A stretch of 64,000 nucleotides of DNA from Brevibacillus invocatus (GCF_003710915.1 NZ_RHHR01000001.1:1-64000), one strand, 5' to 3'; positions 1 through 7,623 are shown, numbered from the stretch's first letter. The notes: generated by a model from the letters alone, not told the origin. Translations and numbers: made by a program.

Positions 1-269
1 TTGGTAGGCCGTTACCCCACCAACTAGCTAATGCGCCGCAGGCCCATCCACAAGTGGTAGCTTGCGCCACCTTTCCGTCTTCTCTCATGCGGGAGAAGAC
101 TCTATCCGGTATTAGCATAAGTTTCCCTATGTTATCCCGGTCTTATGGGCAGGTTGCCTACGTGTTACTCACCCGTCCGCCGCTAGCCTCCGAAGAGACT
201 CGCTCGACTTGCATGTATTAGGCACGCCGCCAGCGTTCGTCCTGAGCCAGGATCAAACTCTCCAATAAA
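1..269 (-). rRNA. 16S ribosomal RNA, 5' end only
   Basis: The reverse complement starts with the conserved 16S leader stretch GAGAGTTTGATCCTGGCTCA followed by GACGAACGCTGGCGGCGTGCC-type sequence, so this is the first ~270 nt of a small-subunit rRNA. The rest lies beyond the left edge. The 5' end is placed by similarity to Bacillus 16S (TTTATTGGAGAG). It lies downstream of a ten-gene tRNA cluster on the same strand, so an rrn operon starts here and runs out of the window. Confidence 0.97.
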
Positions 270-380
270 GTTTGTTACTGGTTCAAAGCTGGCAAATCAT
301 TTCATGATAGACTCATCAACGCTTTCGCTGTTCAGTTTTCAAAGAGCATTTTCAGTCCTATTAAACTCGGACAGAATCTT
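270..380 (-). other. rrn leader
   Basis: This is the transcribed spacer between the rrn promoter and 16S. It contains the Bacillus-type leader motif CTTTGAAAACTGAACA (329-344 on the complement), which commonly precedes 16S or 23S in Firmicutes and takes part in RNase III processing stems and antitermination. No gene is visible. Confidence 0.7.
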
Positions 381-409
381 ATCTTAGCACATCGTGCCGA
401 TCGAGTCAA
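381..409 (-). promoter_or_regulatory. sigma A promoter of the rRNA operon
   Basis: On the minus strand TTGACT (404-409) and TAAGAT (381-386) are separated by exactly 17 bp, about 105 nt upstream of 16S. This fits an rrn promoter lying between the tRNA genes and 16S, so the rRNA genes can be expressed independently of the upstream tRNA cluster. Confidence 0.75.
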
Positions 410-539
410 CAGTAATTTTCATTAACTTTTCGATCGCCTGCACCTCTTGATGAGAGGACAGGATAACAATGTACCATATTCACTCTACTTAAATCAACAA
501 CCATTTTTTCACTCTAATAAAACAGAGTAAGAAAACGAA

Positions 540-616
540 TGGTCGGGAAGACAGGATTCGAACCTGCGACCCCTTGGTCCCAAGCCAAGTACTCTACCAA
601 GCTGAGCTACTTCCCG
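540..616 (-). tRNA. tRNA-Pro (TGG anticodon)
   Basis: The reverse complement folds as a cloverleaf: acceptor CGGGAAG/CTTCCCG, anticodon loop CTTGGGA context reading TGG, T-loop GTTCGAATC, and an encoded 3' CCA (540-542). It is the last tRNA of the cluster before 16S. Confidence 0.95.
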
Positions 617-649
617 ACTTTTTAACATTCTTTTCTTGAAGAAAAGAAA

Positions 650-726
650 TGGCGTGCCCTGAGAGATTCGAACTCCCGACCTTTTGATTCGTAGTCAAAC
701 GCTCTATCCAGCTGAGCTAAGGGCAC
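650..726 (-). tRNA. tRNA-Arg (ACG anticodon)
   Basis: The acceptor is GTGCCCT/AGGGCAC, the anticodon loop CTACGAA gives ACG (normally modified to ICG), the T-loop is GTTCGAATC and the CCA end is encoded. Confidence 0.95.
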
Positions 727-734
727 ATATATAA

Positions 735-810
735 TGGAGCGGACGACGGGTCTCGAACCCGCGACCTTCGCCTTGGCAAGGCGACGCTCTACCAATTGAG
801 CTACATCCGC
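735..810 (-). tRNA. tRNA-Gly (GCC anticodon)
   Basis: The acceptor is GCGGATG pairing with CGTCCGC, the anticodon loop TTGCCAA gives GCC, and the CCA end is encoded. It is preceded on the minus strand by a spacer that resembles the spacer before tRNA-Val. Confidence 0.95.
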
Positions 811-825
811 ATGTTTTTTGTTTTT

Positions 826-885
826 TTGTGGGGGTCCCCGAAAAGTATTCGGAATTCGCTACAAAGAGGCGCTTCACTTTTTGGG
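826..885 (-). repeat. inter-tRNA spacer repeat, copy 1
   Basis: The spacer between tRNA-Leu and tRNA-Gly shares its core (plus strand aaagtattcgg, then gctacaaag, then cttcact) with the spacer at 1600-1655. The minus strand carries small hairpins (CCGAATACTTTTCGG and GGGGACCCCC). Its function is unknown; it could be an RNA processing element or the remains of a duplication of tRNA blocks. Confidence 0.55.
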
Positions 886-891
886 GTTTTT

Positions 892-978
892 TGGTGCGGT
901 CGAGAGGACTTGAACCTCCACGGTGTTGCCACCACTAGAACCTGAATCTAGCGCGTCTGCCAATTCCGCCACGACCGC
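892..978 (-). tRNA. tRNA-Leu (CAG anticodon)
   Basis: This is a class II tRNA with a long variable arm (TGGTGGCAACACCGT region). The acceptor is GCGGTCG/CGACCGC, the anticodon loop TTCAGGT gives CAG, and CCA is encoded. Confidence 0.95.
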
Positions 979-1038
979 ATGATTACCTCTGAGCTTTCAG
1001 ATGCTTTTCGCTTCCTTCACTCTTTGGTGGGTAAATAC

Positions 1039-1114
1039 TGGTGAGCCATGAAGGACTCGAACCTTCGACCCTCTGATTAAAAGTCAGATGCTCTACCAAC
1101 TGAGCTAATGGCTC
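1039..1114 (-). tRNA. tRNA-Lys (TTT anticodon)
   Basis: The acceptor is GAGCCAT/ATGGCTC, the anticodon loop CTTTTAA gives TTT, the T-loop is GTTCGAGTC, and CCA is encoded. Confidence 0.95.
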
Positions 1115-1148
1115 ATACATAAGACACCAAATCATTGTATAAATGAAA

Positions 1149-1226
1149 TGGCGGAGCTGACGGGACTCGAACCCGCGACCTCCGGTGTGACAGACCGGCG
1201 TGAACTCCAACTTCACCACAGCTCCG
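1149..1226 (-). tRNA. tRNA-Asp (GTC anticodon)
   Basis: The acceptor is CGGAGCT/AGCTCCG, the anticodon loop CTGTCAC gives GTC, and CCA is encoded. The first acceptor pair is C-G, unlike the usual G-C of Bacillus tRNA-Asp, so identity rests on the anticodon. Confidence 0.88.
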
Positions 1227-1298
1227 TATGTAATTAAACTCAACAATCACTCAGGTTCTCCTTTTCCTGGGCGAACCTATCAAATGTGAAGGAGTAAT

Positions 1299-1375
<77 letters not shown>

Positions 1376-1511
1376 ATAATCAGGACGATTGAGTGTCAGC
1401 GTTGCGACGCACAGGATGTGCTAATCTCGGCGTTGTCAACAGGACGTTGACGTTTTTAGCCGACCCACTAAAGACGTGGGGCTTTTAGCTGACCTTTCTT
1501 GTTCCTATAAA

Positions 1512-1587
1512 TGGTGGAGGCTGACGGGATCGAACCGCCGACCCTCTGCTTGTAAGGCAGATGCTCTCCCAGCTGAGCTAAGCCTCC
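1512..1587 (-). tRNA. tRNA-Val (TAC anticodon)
   Basis: The acceptor is GGAGGCT/AGCCTCC, the anticodon loop CTTACAA gives TAC, and CCA is encoded. The 135-bp gap between this gene and tRNA-fMet is the longest in the cluster and shows only short inverted repeats. Confidence 0.95.
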
Positions 1588-1599
1588 CTAACCCCAAAT

Positions 1600-1655
1600 C
1601 GTTGGGGCCCCCGCAAAGTATTCGGTGTTGCTACAAAGCATCCACTTCACTATGT
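1600..1655 (-). repeat. inter-tRNA spacer repeat, copy 2
   Basis: This is the second copy of the spacer described at 826-885, here between tRNA-Glu and tRNA-Val. It shares gcaaagtattcggtgttgc and cttcact on the plus strand, with divergence between these blocks. Confidence 0.55.
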
Positions 1656-1664
1656 GAGGTAATA

Positions 1665-1741
1665 TGGTGACCCGTAGGGGATTCGAACCCCTGTATGACA
1701 GCGTGAAAGGCTGCTGTGTTAAACCGCTTCACCAACGGGCC
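1665..1741 (-). tRNA. tRNA-Glu (TTC anticodon)
   Basis: The acceptor is GGCCCGT pairing with ACGGGTC, the anticodon loop CTTTCAC gives TTC, the T-loop is GTTCGAATC, and CCA is encoded. Confidence 0.95.
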
Positions 1742-1759
1742 ATATATGTAAGAAAATGA

Positions 1760-1852
1760 TGGCGGATGGAGTGGGATTTGAACCCACGAGACGAGTTGAC
1801 CCCGCCTACACGATTTCCAATCGTGCTCCTTCGGCCGCTCGGACATCCATCC
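1760..1852 (-). tRNA. tRNA-Ser (GGA anticodon)
   Basis: This is a class II tRNA with a long variable arm. The acceptor is GGATGGA/TCCATCC, the anticodon loop TTGGAAA gives GGA, and CCA is encoded. It is the first gene of the cluster in the direction of transcription. Confidence 0.95.
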
Positions 1853-1901
1853 ATTATGCGAGTTATGGGCCAATGCCCAATCACTACCCTGCAGAATCAA
1901 A

Positions 1902-1930
1902 ATTCTATCACGATTCACCATAAAGCGCAA
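1902..1930 (-). promoter_or_regulatory. sigma A promoter of the tRNA cluster
   Basis: On the minus strand TTGCGC (1925-1930) and TAGAAT (1902-1907) are 17 bp apart, some 50 nt upstream of tRNA-Ser. The rest of 1853-2190 is AT-rich and shows no gene that I can support. Confidence 0.65.
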
Positions 1931-2199
1931 TAGTTTTTTTAGTAAAGATGAAAAAGTTTAATTCTAAAACACAAAGTTCATCAGGCACAATAGCCATTCT
2001 AGCGCCCTGATTGGATAATGTCAAGATCAAGAATGAAATTATCTCGAAACAAATTACGCAATTATCAATTCCCAACGAAAGAAAATTAACCACTCTGCTA
2101 AACTAGGGCTCTTTCATGCTTTTCAACAGTAGCAAAACGAAAAGTTGTTTCTGTAAAAGGGATCAGACAAAAAGAATGCAGGCACCACACCGCGAATGG

Positions 2200-2205
2200 T
2201 ATACT
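2200..2205 (+). promoter_or_regulatory. extended -10 of the small toxin-like gene
   Basis: TATACT preceded by TGG forms an extended -10 about 65 nt upstream of the small ORF at 2271. The -35 hexamer is poor, as is common with extended -10 promoters. Confidence 0.45.
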
Positions 2206-2270
2206 TTTCCTTAAGGCAAGATTGGCGGTGGTCGGCCACGGCGTAGCTCCTGAAAAAGGGGGTGACGCTG

Positions 2271-2399
2271 ATGGTCACGCTCGGCACGCTCTACTTTTTC
2301 CTGAAAGTACTGGCAACTTTGCTCAGTCTTTGGTTTAGCAGCAGAAAGCTATACCGCTTATGGAAAAGAAGGCGTAACAAGCGAAAACCCACCGCCTAA
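2271..2399 (+). CDS. 42-residue membrane peptide, candidate type I toxin
   Basis: The ORF encodes 42 residues: MVTLGTLYFFLKVLATLLSL forms a single hydrophobic segment (residues 3-22), followed by a strongly basic tail rich in Lys and Arg (SRKLYRLWKRRRNKRK). A strong ribosome binding site (AAAGGGGGTG) lies about 6-7 nt before ATG. The layout matches small membrane toxins of the TxpA/BsrG/holin-like kind in Bacillales: a short hydrophobic peptide, a long structured 3' region ending in a GC-rich terminator, and a promoter firing from the opposite strand. No exact homologue is recognised from memory, so the toxin role is inferred from architecture. It sits between the tRNA cluster and coaX. A non-toxic small membrane protein is the alternative. 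Confidence 0.6.
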   Translation: MVTLGTLYFFLKVLATLLSLWFSSRKLYRLWKRRRNKRKPTA

Positions 2400-2535
2400 G
2401 GTTGACCGCCCGACGGTGGATTCGCTGGTTTTCTAATCAAGCGCGCCGTGGGTGTTCCACAGCTATCTTGTCTCGGGGAGCCTGCCGCTGCAACGGCGGC
2501 TCCTTTATTTGTATGTCGAAATCAGCAATTGTTAT
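2400..2535 (-). ncRNA. putative antisense RNA overlapping the toxin-like mRNA 3' end
   Basis: The extent is inferred: it starts just after the -10 at 2542-2547 and overlaps the untranslated 3' region of the small ORF at 2271-2399. The 3' end cannot be fixed from sequence. It is recorded as a candidate antitoxin RNA. Confidence 0.4.
2477..2510 (+). terminator. intrinsic terminator of the toxin-like transcript
   Basis: GGAGCC (2477-2482) pairs with GGCTCC (2498-2503), extended inward by GCCG/CGGC, and is followed by TTTATTT. The GGGGAGCC...GGCTCC hairpin placed about 80 nt after a tiny hydrophobic ORF is typical of type I toxin mRNAs. On the other strand it is a hairpin inside the putative antisense RNA. 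Confidence 0.75.
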
Positions 2536-2541
2536 ACACCC

Positions 2542-2570
2542 ATCTTATCACGCTGGTTTGTTTCATACAA
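2542..2570 (-). promoter_or_regulatory. promoter for a putative antisense antitoxin RNA
   Basis: On the minus strand TTGTAT (2565-2570) and TAAGAT (2542-2547) are separated by 17 bp. A transcript starting near 2535 would run leftward through the hairpin at 2477-2503 and the 3' part of the toxin-like mRNA. coaX also ends upstream (2630), but nothing on the minus strand before the tRNA genes needs this promoter. Confidence 0.55.
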
Positions 2571-2629
2571 GAAAGAAGGTCTATTTGTTCCCAGTACTCC
2601 CTAAGGAACACTGCGACTCCCCATTCCAA

Positions 2630-3394
2630 TCATTGATTGCGCTCATAAATCAAGCGAAGCCCTTTCAGAGTCAGGTCGGGGTCAACGACGTGGATACATT
2701 CAGTCTCATTGGCTACCAACGAAGCTAATCCACCCGTCGCCACTACCTGTGGCTCCGCACCACTTTCCGCTATGATCCGGCGCACGATTCCCTCGACCTG
2801 ACCCACAAAACCGTAGTAAATGCCCGACTGCATGGCGGCAACCGTATTACGCCCCACGACACTGGCTGGCTTGGCCATCTCGATGCGTGGCAGTTTAGCA
2901 GTACGGCTCACCAAAGCTTCTGTGGAAATGCGAATACCAGGGGCAATCGCTCCCCCCCAGTACTGCCCCCGCTCATCAATATAGCAAAACGTCGTCGCCG
3001 TCCCAAAATCCACTACGATCAGCGGCGTGCCGTAATCGCGAATGGCTGCAACAGCATTGACAATCCGATCCGATCCTACCTCGCGCGGGTATTCATATTT
3101 GATATTGAGCCCCGTTTTAATTCCGGGCCCCACGACGAGCGCTCTTCGATGCAGATACTTTTCGCACATGCGTTCAATGGTAAAGTTCATCGGCGGGACG
3201 ACCGAGGAAAAAATGACCCCACGCACTTGATGCAGAGCAAGCCCAACGCTGTCAAACAAACTCTTTACCATCATCCCATATTCGTCTTCTGTCTTGTTGC
3301 GATCAGTGGAAAAACGCCAGTGATAGCGCAGATTTTCCCCTTCATACACACCCATGACGATATTGGAATTTCCGATGTTCATGACCACGATCAT
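2630..3394 (-). CDS. coaX: type III pantothenate kinase
   Basis: CoaX phosphorylates pantothenate, the first step of coenzyme A synthesis, in the cytoplasm. The 254 residues match the family length. Visible are the N-terminal phosphate loop (MNIGNSN, residues 5-11), [18 protein letters not shown] and ATGG. The loop normally reads D-x-G-N-T/S-N, with the Asp reported as catalytic in characterised enzymes; here that residue (position 6) is Asn. The other ASKHA motifs are intact. The gene follows nadC by 13 bp and is probably co-transcribed with it. In B. subtilis coaX follows ftsH; here it has moved away from that neighbour. Confidence 0.93.
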   Translation of the reverse strand: MIVVMNIGNSNIVMGVYEGENLRYHWRFSTDRNKTEDEYGMMVKSLFDSVGLALHQVRGVIFSSVVPPMNFTIERMCEKYLHRRALVVGPGIKTGLNIKYEYPREVGSDRIVNAVAAIRDYGTPLIVVDFGTATTFCYIDERGQYWGGAIAPGIRISTEALVSRTAKLPRIEMAKPASVVGRNTVAAMQSGIYYGFVGQVEGIVRRIIAESGAEPQVVATGGLASLVANETECIHVVDPDLTLKGLRLIYERNQ

Positions 3395-3407
3395 ACATAG
3401 CAGCTCC

Positions 3408-4253
3408 TTATCGTTTACGCGTGTTCAAATCAAGGCTGATGTCAAACGCCTTGACCGAATGGGTCAAGGCTCCTACGGAAATGACATCCACGCCTGTCAT
3501 CGCAATAGAACGAATCGTCTCCAGATTGACACCACCCGAAGCTTCTACGATGGCCCTTCCCTGAATAAGCGCAACAGCTTGGGTCATATCCGCATTCGAC
3601 ATGTTGTCCAGCATGATGATGTCTGCACCGGCATCCAGCGCCTCCTGCACTTGCTCCAGAGTCTCTGCCTCCACTTCAATCGTCATGGTATGCGGAATTT
3701 GAGCCCGTGCAGCCTCTACCGCTTGAGCGATCCCGCCTGCTCCTTTAATGTGGTTGTCCTTGATCATCACCGCATCGTACAGGGCAAAACGGTGGTTGTG
3801 CCCGCCACCCACACGAACTGCGTATTTTTCCAAAAAGCGCAGGCCTGGTGTGGTTTTGCGTGTATCCACGACACGAGCCTTGGTACTGGATACAGCTTGT
3901 ACATATGCGTTCGTCAGTGTAGCAATACCCGACAGCCGCTGCATCAGATTCAATGCCAGCCGCTCGCCGCTCAGGATCGACCGGACCGAGCCGCTCACTT
4001 CTGCCAGCTGATCCCCTTTTTTCACATGAGCCCCTTCTTCTACACTTGCGGTAAAGACCAAGGCGGGGTCCACCGTCTCAAAAACCTGCTGCGCGATGGA
4101 CAAACCTGCGATCACACCACTTTCCTTGGCGTAAAGAATCCCGACTCCGTGCTCATCTGCTGGGATGGTACTCATCGTCGTTACGTCACCCGAGCCTACA
4201 TCCTCTTGCAGCCATTCTTCTATTTTTCTTTGCAGTTCATGTCTATTCCACAT
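3408..4253 (-). CDS. nadC: nicotinate-nucleotide diphosphorylase (carboxylating), quinolinate phosphoribosyltransferase
   Basis: NadC converts quinolinate and PRPP to nicotinate mononucleotide in NAD synthesis. The protein is 281 residues, the family norm, and shows [10 protein letters not shown] near the N-terminus, the active-site segment [30 protein letters not shown], and the C-terminal [11 protein letters not shown] and [12 protein letters not shown]. It starts 51 bp after zur ends with no terminator between, so the zinc operon may read into nadC-coaX. The partner nadA is a separate unit at 10131-11078, and nadB is not in the window. Confidence 0.96.
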   Translation of the reverse strand: MWNRHELQRKIEEWLQEDVGSGDVTTMSTIPADEHGVGILYAKESGVIAGLSIAQQVFETVDPALVFTASVEEGAHVKKGDQLAEVSGSVRSILSGERLALNLMQRLSGIATLTNAYVQAVSSTKARVVDTRKTTPGLRFLEKYAVRVGGGHNHRFALYDAVMIKDNHIKGAGGIAQAVEAARAQIPHTMTIEVEAETLEQVQEALDAGADIIMLDNMSNADMTQAVALIQGRAIVEASGGVNLETIRSIAMTGVDVISVGALTHSVKAFDISLDLNTRKR

Positions 4254-4304
4254 TGCTCCCAGCCACGCTCCCCATCGACTGCTGTTTGAATCTTCGAATG
4301 CTCA

Positions 4305-4730
4305 TTAATTGGCGTGACTGACACATTCCTTGCACATGCCATACACCTCGAATTTATGACCAGTCACTTGAAAATCCTCAGGCACGGACGCCATGACATT
4401 CATGGGACAGCCCGGCAATGAAGATGTTTTCCCACACTCGGTACAGATCACGTGATGATGGTGATGTCCGTCAGCCGAGCATGCGAGTCGAAATTTCCCT
4501 TCGCCGTCCAGCTCTGTCTCTTCCAGAATCCCCAGCTGTACAAAAGTGGAGATGTTGCGATAAACGGTATCAAAGCTAAGAGTGGGATATAATTCTTTAA
4601 TGCGTTCCATGATATCCTTCGCCGAGAGGTAGCGCTTTTCTTCCGCGCAGATGCGAATCATCTCCTCCCGTTTGCCGGTGTACTTGTATCCATGCTCCTT
4701 CAGGATTTGCAGCGCTTCTTCTACTTTCAT
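4305..4730 (-). CDS. zur: Fur-family transcriptional repressor, zinc-responsive (Zur)
   Basis: This is a 141-residue Fur-family regulator with a winged helix (about 1-80, including SFDTVYRNISTF) and a metal-binding dimerisation domain. Structural zinc Cys pairs are CTECG and CKEC, and there is a His cluster HHHHHV. Its place as the last gene of the znuA-C-B zinc uptake operon and the Zur-type boxes upstream point to Zur rather than Fur or PerR. ATG at 4730 is chosen because GGAG lies 9 nt before it; an in-frame TTG two codons upstream is too close to the site. It should repress its own operon when zinc is plentiful. Confidence 0.9.
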   Translation of the reverse strand: MKVEEALQILKEHGYKYTGKREEMIRICAEEKRYLSAKDIMERIKELYPTLSFDTVYRNISTFVQLGILEETELDGEGKFRLACSADGHHHHHVICTECGKTSSLPGCPMNVMASVPEDFQVTGHKFEVYGMCKECVSHAN

Positions 4731-4766
4731 CGTCAAACACTCCTTCCCTTTTGTCTCTTCGCCTCG

Positions 4767-5606
4767 TTATCGGAAAAGGACTTTCAGCTTTTTCACACCC
4801 AAAACCACCAGCAGAATAAGAACAGCCATCAAGACAATTGTACCACCAGATGCCCAGTCTAGCAGATAGGCAAAATAAAGTCCTCCGAGCACGGACGTTT
4901 GGGCGAACACAATCGCATAGAGTATCGTCTGGCGAAAGCTACCCGAAATCTGCAGACTGGCTGCCACGGGCAAGGTAATCAGTGCCGAGATCAGCAGTAC
5001 CCCTACGATCCGCATAGAAGCTGCAATCGTCAGTGCCACCAGCACCATGAACCATAGATTAATCGCTCGGCGAGAGACACCGGATACGCGCGCGAACTCT
5101 TCGTCAAAGGAAACGGCGAACAGTTCTTTATAGATCAACAATACCGTTCCCAGTACGACAACAGCTACCCCTACCAGGGCATACAAATCTTCAATCGTAA
5201 CCGTCACGATTTTACCGAAGAGATACGAGTACAGATCTGCATTAAACCCATCAGCAATACTGATCAGGACCGTAAACAGACCGAGACCGCCTGATAAGAT
5301 AATCGGTATAGCCAAGTCCTGCTGTGAACGAAAAACCTTTCGAAGCCGTTCAATAAACAATGAACCGATCACCGAAAAGATCATACCGAAAAACAGAGGA
5401 TTGATCGCAGCAAAAAACGCCACCTTCTTCGATAACAGCATCCCTGCTGCCACACCGGACAAGGTCACATGAGACAAGCCATCCGCCATCATCGACAAGC
5501 GACGAACAATCAAAAACGTACCCAGAATCGGGCAAATCAGCCCAATCAATATACCGGAAAACAAGGTATATCGCAAAAAGTCATACTGCCACCAATCAGC
5601 AAGCAT
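4767..5606 (-). CDS. znuB: zinc ABC transporter permease
   Basis: This integral membrane permease of the ZnuB/AdcB (ABC-3) family has 279 residues and about eight or nine hydrophobic segments. It includes the GVSRRAINLWFMV and RIVGVLLISALITLPVAASL segments typical of metal permeases. With ZnuC and ZnuA it imports Zn2+ across the cytoplasmic membrane. The start is ATG 5606 with GGGAG seven nt upstream; the ATG at 5612 is too close to that site. It lies 31 bp after znuC and 36 bp before zur. Confidence 0.93.
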   Translation of the reverse strand: MLADWWQYDFLRYTLFSGILIGLICPILGTFLIVRRLSMMADGLSHVTLSGVAAGMLLSKKVAFFAAINPLFFGMIFSVIGSLFIERLRKVFRSQQDLAIPIILSGGLGLFTVLISIADGFNADLYSYLFGKIVTVTIEDLYALVGVAVVVLGTVLLIYKELFAVSFDEEFARVSGVSRRAINLWFMVLVALTIAASMRIVGVLLISALITLPVAASLQISGSFRQTILYAIVFAQTSVLGGLYFAYLLDWASGGTIVLMAVLILLVVLGVKKLKVLFR

Positions 5607-5637
5607 GTTCATACTCCCTCTTTACCCTTTTGCCAGC

Positions 5638-6408
5638 TTAATGATGATGGGATAAAAGCTTCATCGACCCACCATACATTTGCTGCAAAATTTGTTCTTG
5701 GTTATGCTCAAAATCATGTGCTGTTCCGTGGAAGTGAATTTTCTTCTGCACACAGGCTACCTTGTTCACCCACTGTGTCATGACGCCTACATCGTGACTG
5801 ACAATCATCATCGTGAGACTGTTTTCTTCCTTCAGGGAACGCAATAGACTGTAGAATTGCTCGATGGATTCCTGATCCACCCCAACGGTCGGCTCATCCA
5901 GAATCAACAGCTCCGGCTCGGCCACGAGGGCACGCGCAATGAATACTCGCTGCAGTTGACCGCCTGACAAACTGCCGATCCGCTGATCCAGCTTAGCAGT
6001 CAACCCGACTCGATCTACGGCCTCTTGCACACTGACATGGTGATAGGCTTTCAATCGTCTAAACATCCCTACCTTGCCCACTAGGCCAGATGCCACCACT
6101 TCCCTTACTGTAGCGGGAAAACCGCCCGCACCGTGTGCGACCTGCTGTGCCACATAGCCAATTCGGTTCCATTCGCGAAATTTTTGCAATGGCTGACCAA
6201 ACAGCTCAACCTTACCCTTGGTCGGAGTCAGCAAGCCAAGAATCAGCTTCATCAACGTCGATTTTCCAGATCCATTCGGGCCGACGATGCCAACAAAATC
6301 CCCGCGATCCAAGGCAAAGTTGACGCCATCGAGCACCACTTTGTCTTCATATTGGAAGGAAACGTCCGTGAGCTTCACCACGGCTTCTCCTTGTATCTTG
6401 TGTTCCAT
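5638..6408 (-). CDS. znuC: zinc ABC transporter ATP-binding protein
   Basis: This is a 256-residue ABC ATPase with Walker A GPNGSGKST, signature LSGGQLQR, Walker B ELLILDEP and switch His VSHD. The C-terminus ends SHHH, a possible metal-binding tail. It powers zinc import with ZnuB. The start at 6408 has AAAGGAT 7 nt upstream; an earlier ATG at 6417 overlaps that site. A promoter and a Zur-type box lie immediately upstream, and a terminator separates it from znuA. Confidence 0.93.
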   Translation of the reverse strand: MEHKIQGEAVVKLTDVSFQYEDKVVLDGVNFALDRGDFVGIVGPNGSGKSTLMKLILGLLTPTKGKVELFGQPLQKFREWNRIGYVAQQVAHGAGGFPATVREVVASGLVGKVGMFRRLKAYHHVSVQEAVDRVGLTAKLDQRIGSLSGGQLQRVFIARALVAEPELLILDEPTVGVDQESIEQFYSLLRSLKEENSLTMMIVSHDVGVMTQWVNKVACVQKKIHFHGTAHDFEHNQEQILQQMYGGSMKLLSHHH

Positions 6409-6422
6409 CCTAACCATCCTTT

Positions 6423-6443
6423 AAATCGGATTTGTTCTGATTT
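6423..6443 (-). promoter_or_regulatory. Zur-box-like palindrome upstream of znuC
   Basis: On the minus strand a 21-bp element starts AAATC and ends CGATTT. It matches the B. subtilis Zur consensus (AAATCGTAAT, one base, ATTACGATTT) at about 15 of 20 defined positions. It lies just downstream of the -10 at 6454-6459. Confidence 0.55.
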
Positions 6444-6453
6444 GTCATTCTCC

Positions 6454-6482
6454 ATCCTACTACGATTTGGCCTACTTCACAA
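6454..6482 (-). promoter_or_regulatory. promoter of znuC-znuB-zur
   Basis: On the minus strand TTGTGA (6477-6482) and TAGGAT (6454-6459) are 17 bp apart. The spacer includes AAATCGTA, a perfect Zur half-site. It would drive znuC-B-zur independently of znuA. Confidence 0.55.
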
Positions 6483-6507
6483 GGGCTGGAGTATACGAAA
6501 ATCATTG

Positions 6508-6540
6508 AAAAAAAGATGCCGCACATGGGAAGCGACATCT
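6508..6540 (-). terminator. terminator between znuA and znuC
   Basis: On the minus strand AGATGTCGC pairs with GCGGCATCT and is followed by TTTTTT. The hairpin lies a few bases after the znuA stop codon, so znuA transcripts mostly end here with possible read-through. Confidence 0.8.
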
Positions 6541-6551
6541 CTTAGCATTTC

Positions 6552-7568
6552 CTATTTTAACGCCTCACGCAGCGTTTCCAGATTCTCACGCATGATCGAC
6601 ATGTAGTCCTTACCAGCCTGCACATCTTCCTGTGTCAAACCCTCCAGTGGATTCAAGGTAGCTGTTTTCACATCTGCTTCCTTGGCAATCACTTCTGCTA
6701 CTTTTGGCGATACGAGTGTTTCGAACAAGACGTATGGGAGCTGATGCTCTTTTACGTGCTCCACGAGCTTCTTCATTTCTGCCGGAGACGGTTCATCTGC
6801 TGGGTTGACCCCGGAAATCGCTACCTGCTCCAGACCATACTGGTGTGCCAGGTAGTAAAAAGCACTGTGGGAAACCATGAATTCCTTTCGCGAAGCTTGC
6901 GCAACCATCTCTTTGAATTCCTTGTCGAGCTGATCCAAATCAGTTGCCAGCTGCTCATAATTCTTTTCAAAATCTGCTGCATGAGCCTGGTCCTTTGACA
7001 CCAACGCCTGCTTTACTTTGTCAGCCTGTTCCTTTAACAGAGTGGGATCAAGCCATACATGTGGGTCAAATTCTCCATGATCGTGATCATGATCGTGCCC
7101 GTGATCATCGGCATGTTCTTCCTTATGCTCATCAGCATGCTCATCGGCGTGGTCATCCCCATGCTCGCCAGCCTTCAACAAATTTAATCCTTCTGTCGTG
7201 TTGATGATTTGGGTACGATTCTTATCGAGGTTCTCCACGGCTTTATCTACCCAAAGCTCCAAACCGCTTCCGTTATAGACGAAGAAGTCTGCTTCAGTCA
7301 AGGCAACCATATTTTTCGCTGTCGGTTCGAAGTCATGTGGTTCTACACCTGGCGGAACGATGTTGATCACTTCCACATGTTCACCGCCAATTCTCTTGGT
7401 CACATACTCCAGCGGATAAATTGTCGTAAATACTTTTGGTTTTTCACTCGCCGACGCTGATTGTTCGGCTGGTTGCGGCGTACCCGTCGTTGCTGTCGGT
7501 GCTGCACCGCATCCGGCCAAAGCTGCTGCCGTTACTACACTTACCATAGCCAGTAGGCTTTTTCTCAT
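6552..7568 (-). CDS. znuA: zinc-binding lipoprotein of the ABC transporter
   Basis: This is a 338-residue substrate-binding protein of the ZnuA/AdcA type. A lipoprotein signal (MRKSLLAMVSVVTAAALAGC, lipobox LAGC) anchors it outside the membrane. Metal ligands are visible as His in PPGVEPHDFEP, His in DPHVWLDP, His in SHSAFYYLAHQYGL and a C-terminal acidic residue region. Between them is a long His/Asp/Glu-rich loop (residues about 133-165, with repeats such as HADEHADEH and HDHDHDHG) typical of zinc-specific members. Two Zur-type boxes flank its promoter. It delivers Zn2+ to ZnuB. Confidence 0.94.
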   Translation of the reverse strand: MRKSLLAMVSVVTAAALAGCGAAPTATTGTPQPAEQSASASEKPKVFTTIYPLEYVTKRIGGEHVEVINIVPPGVEPHDFEPTAKNMVALTEADFFVYNGSGLELWVDKAVENLDKNRTQIINTTEGLNLLKAGEHGDDHADEHADEHKEEHADDHGHDHDHDHGEFDPHVWLDPTLLKEQADKVKQALVSKDQAHAADFEKNYEQLATDLDQLDKEFKEMVAQASRKEFMVSHSAFYYLAHQYGLEQVAISGVNPADEPSPAEMKKLVEHVKEHQLPYVLFETLVSPKVAEVIAKEADVKTATLNPLEGLTQEDVQAGKDYMSIMRENLETLREALK

Positions 7569-7588
7569 TCTATTTCATCTCCCATCCC

Positions 7589-7609
7589 AATTCAAAATCA
7601 TTCCGATTT
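7589..7609 (-). promoter_or_regulatory. Zur-box-like palindrome, proximal to znuA
   Basis: On the minus strand the 21-bp element begins AAATCGGAAT and matches the B. subtilis Zur consensus at about 15-16 of 20 positions. It lies between the -10 and the znuA start codon. Confidence 0.6.
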
Positions 7610-7623
7610 ACTTCCCGTCACCC

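Noticed and set aside
983-1246. Minus-strand frame across tRNA genes
   Set aside because: It is formed from tRNA-Lys and tRNA-Asp sequences, typical spurious ORFs such as LAQLVEHLTFNQRVEGSSPS.
2402-2728. Plus-strand frame of 108 codons downstream of the small peptide gene
   Set aside because: It reads through the terminator hairpin and into the end of coaX, with no ribosome binding site; such frames are commonly mis-annotated at type I toxin loci.
3354-4289. Plus-strand open frame of 311 codons
   Set aside because: It runs antisense to nadC and part of coaX, whose protein matches are unmistakable; it has no ribosome binding site and an odd His/Cys-rich composition.
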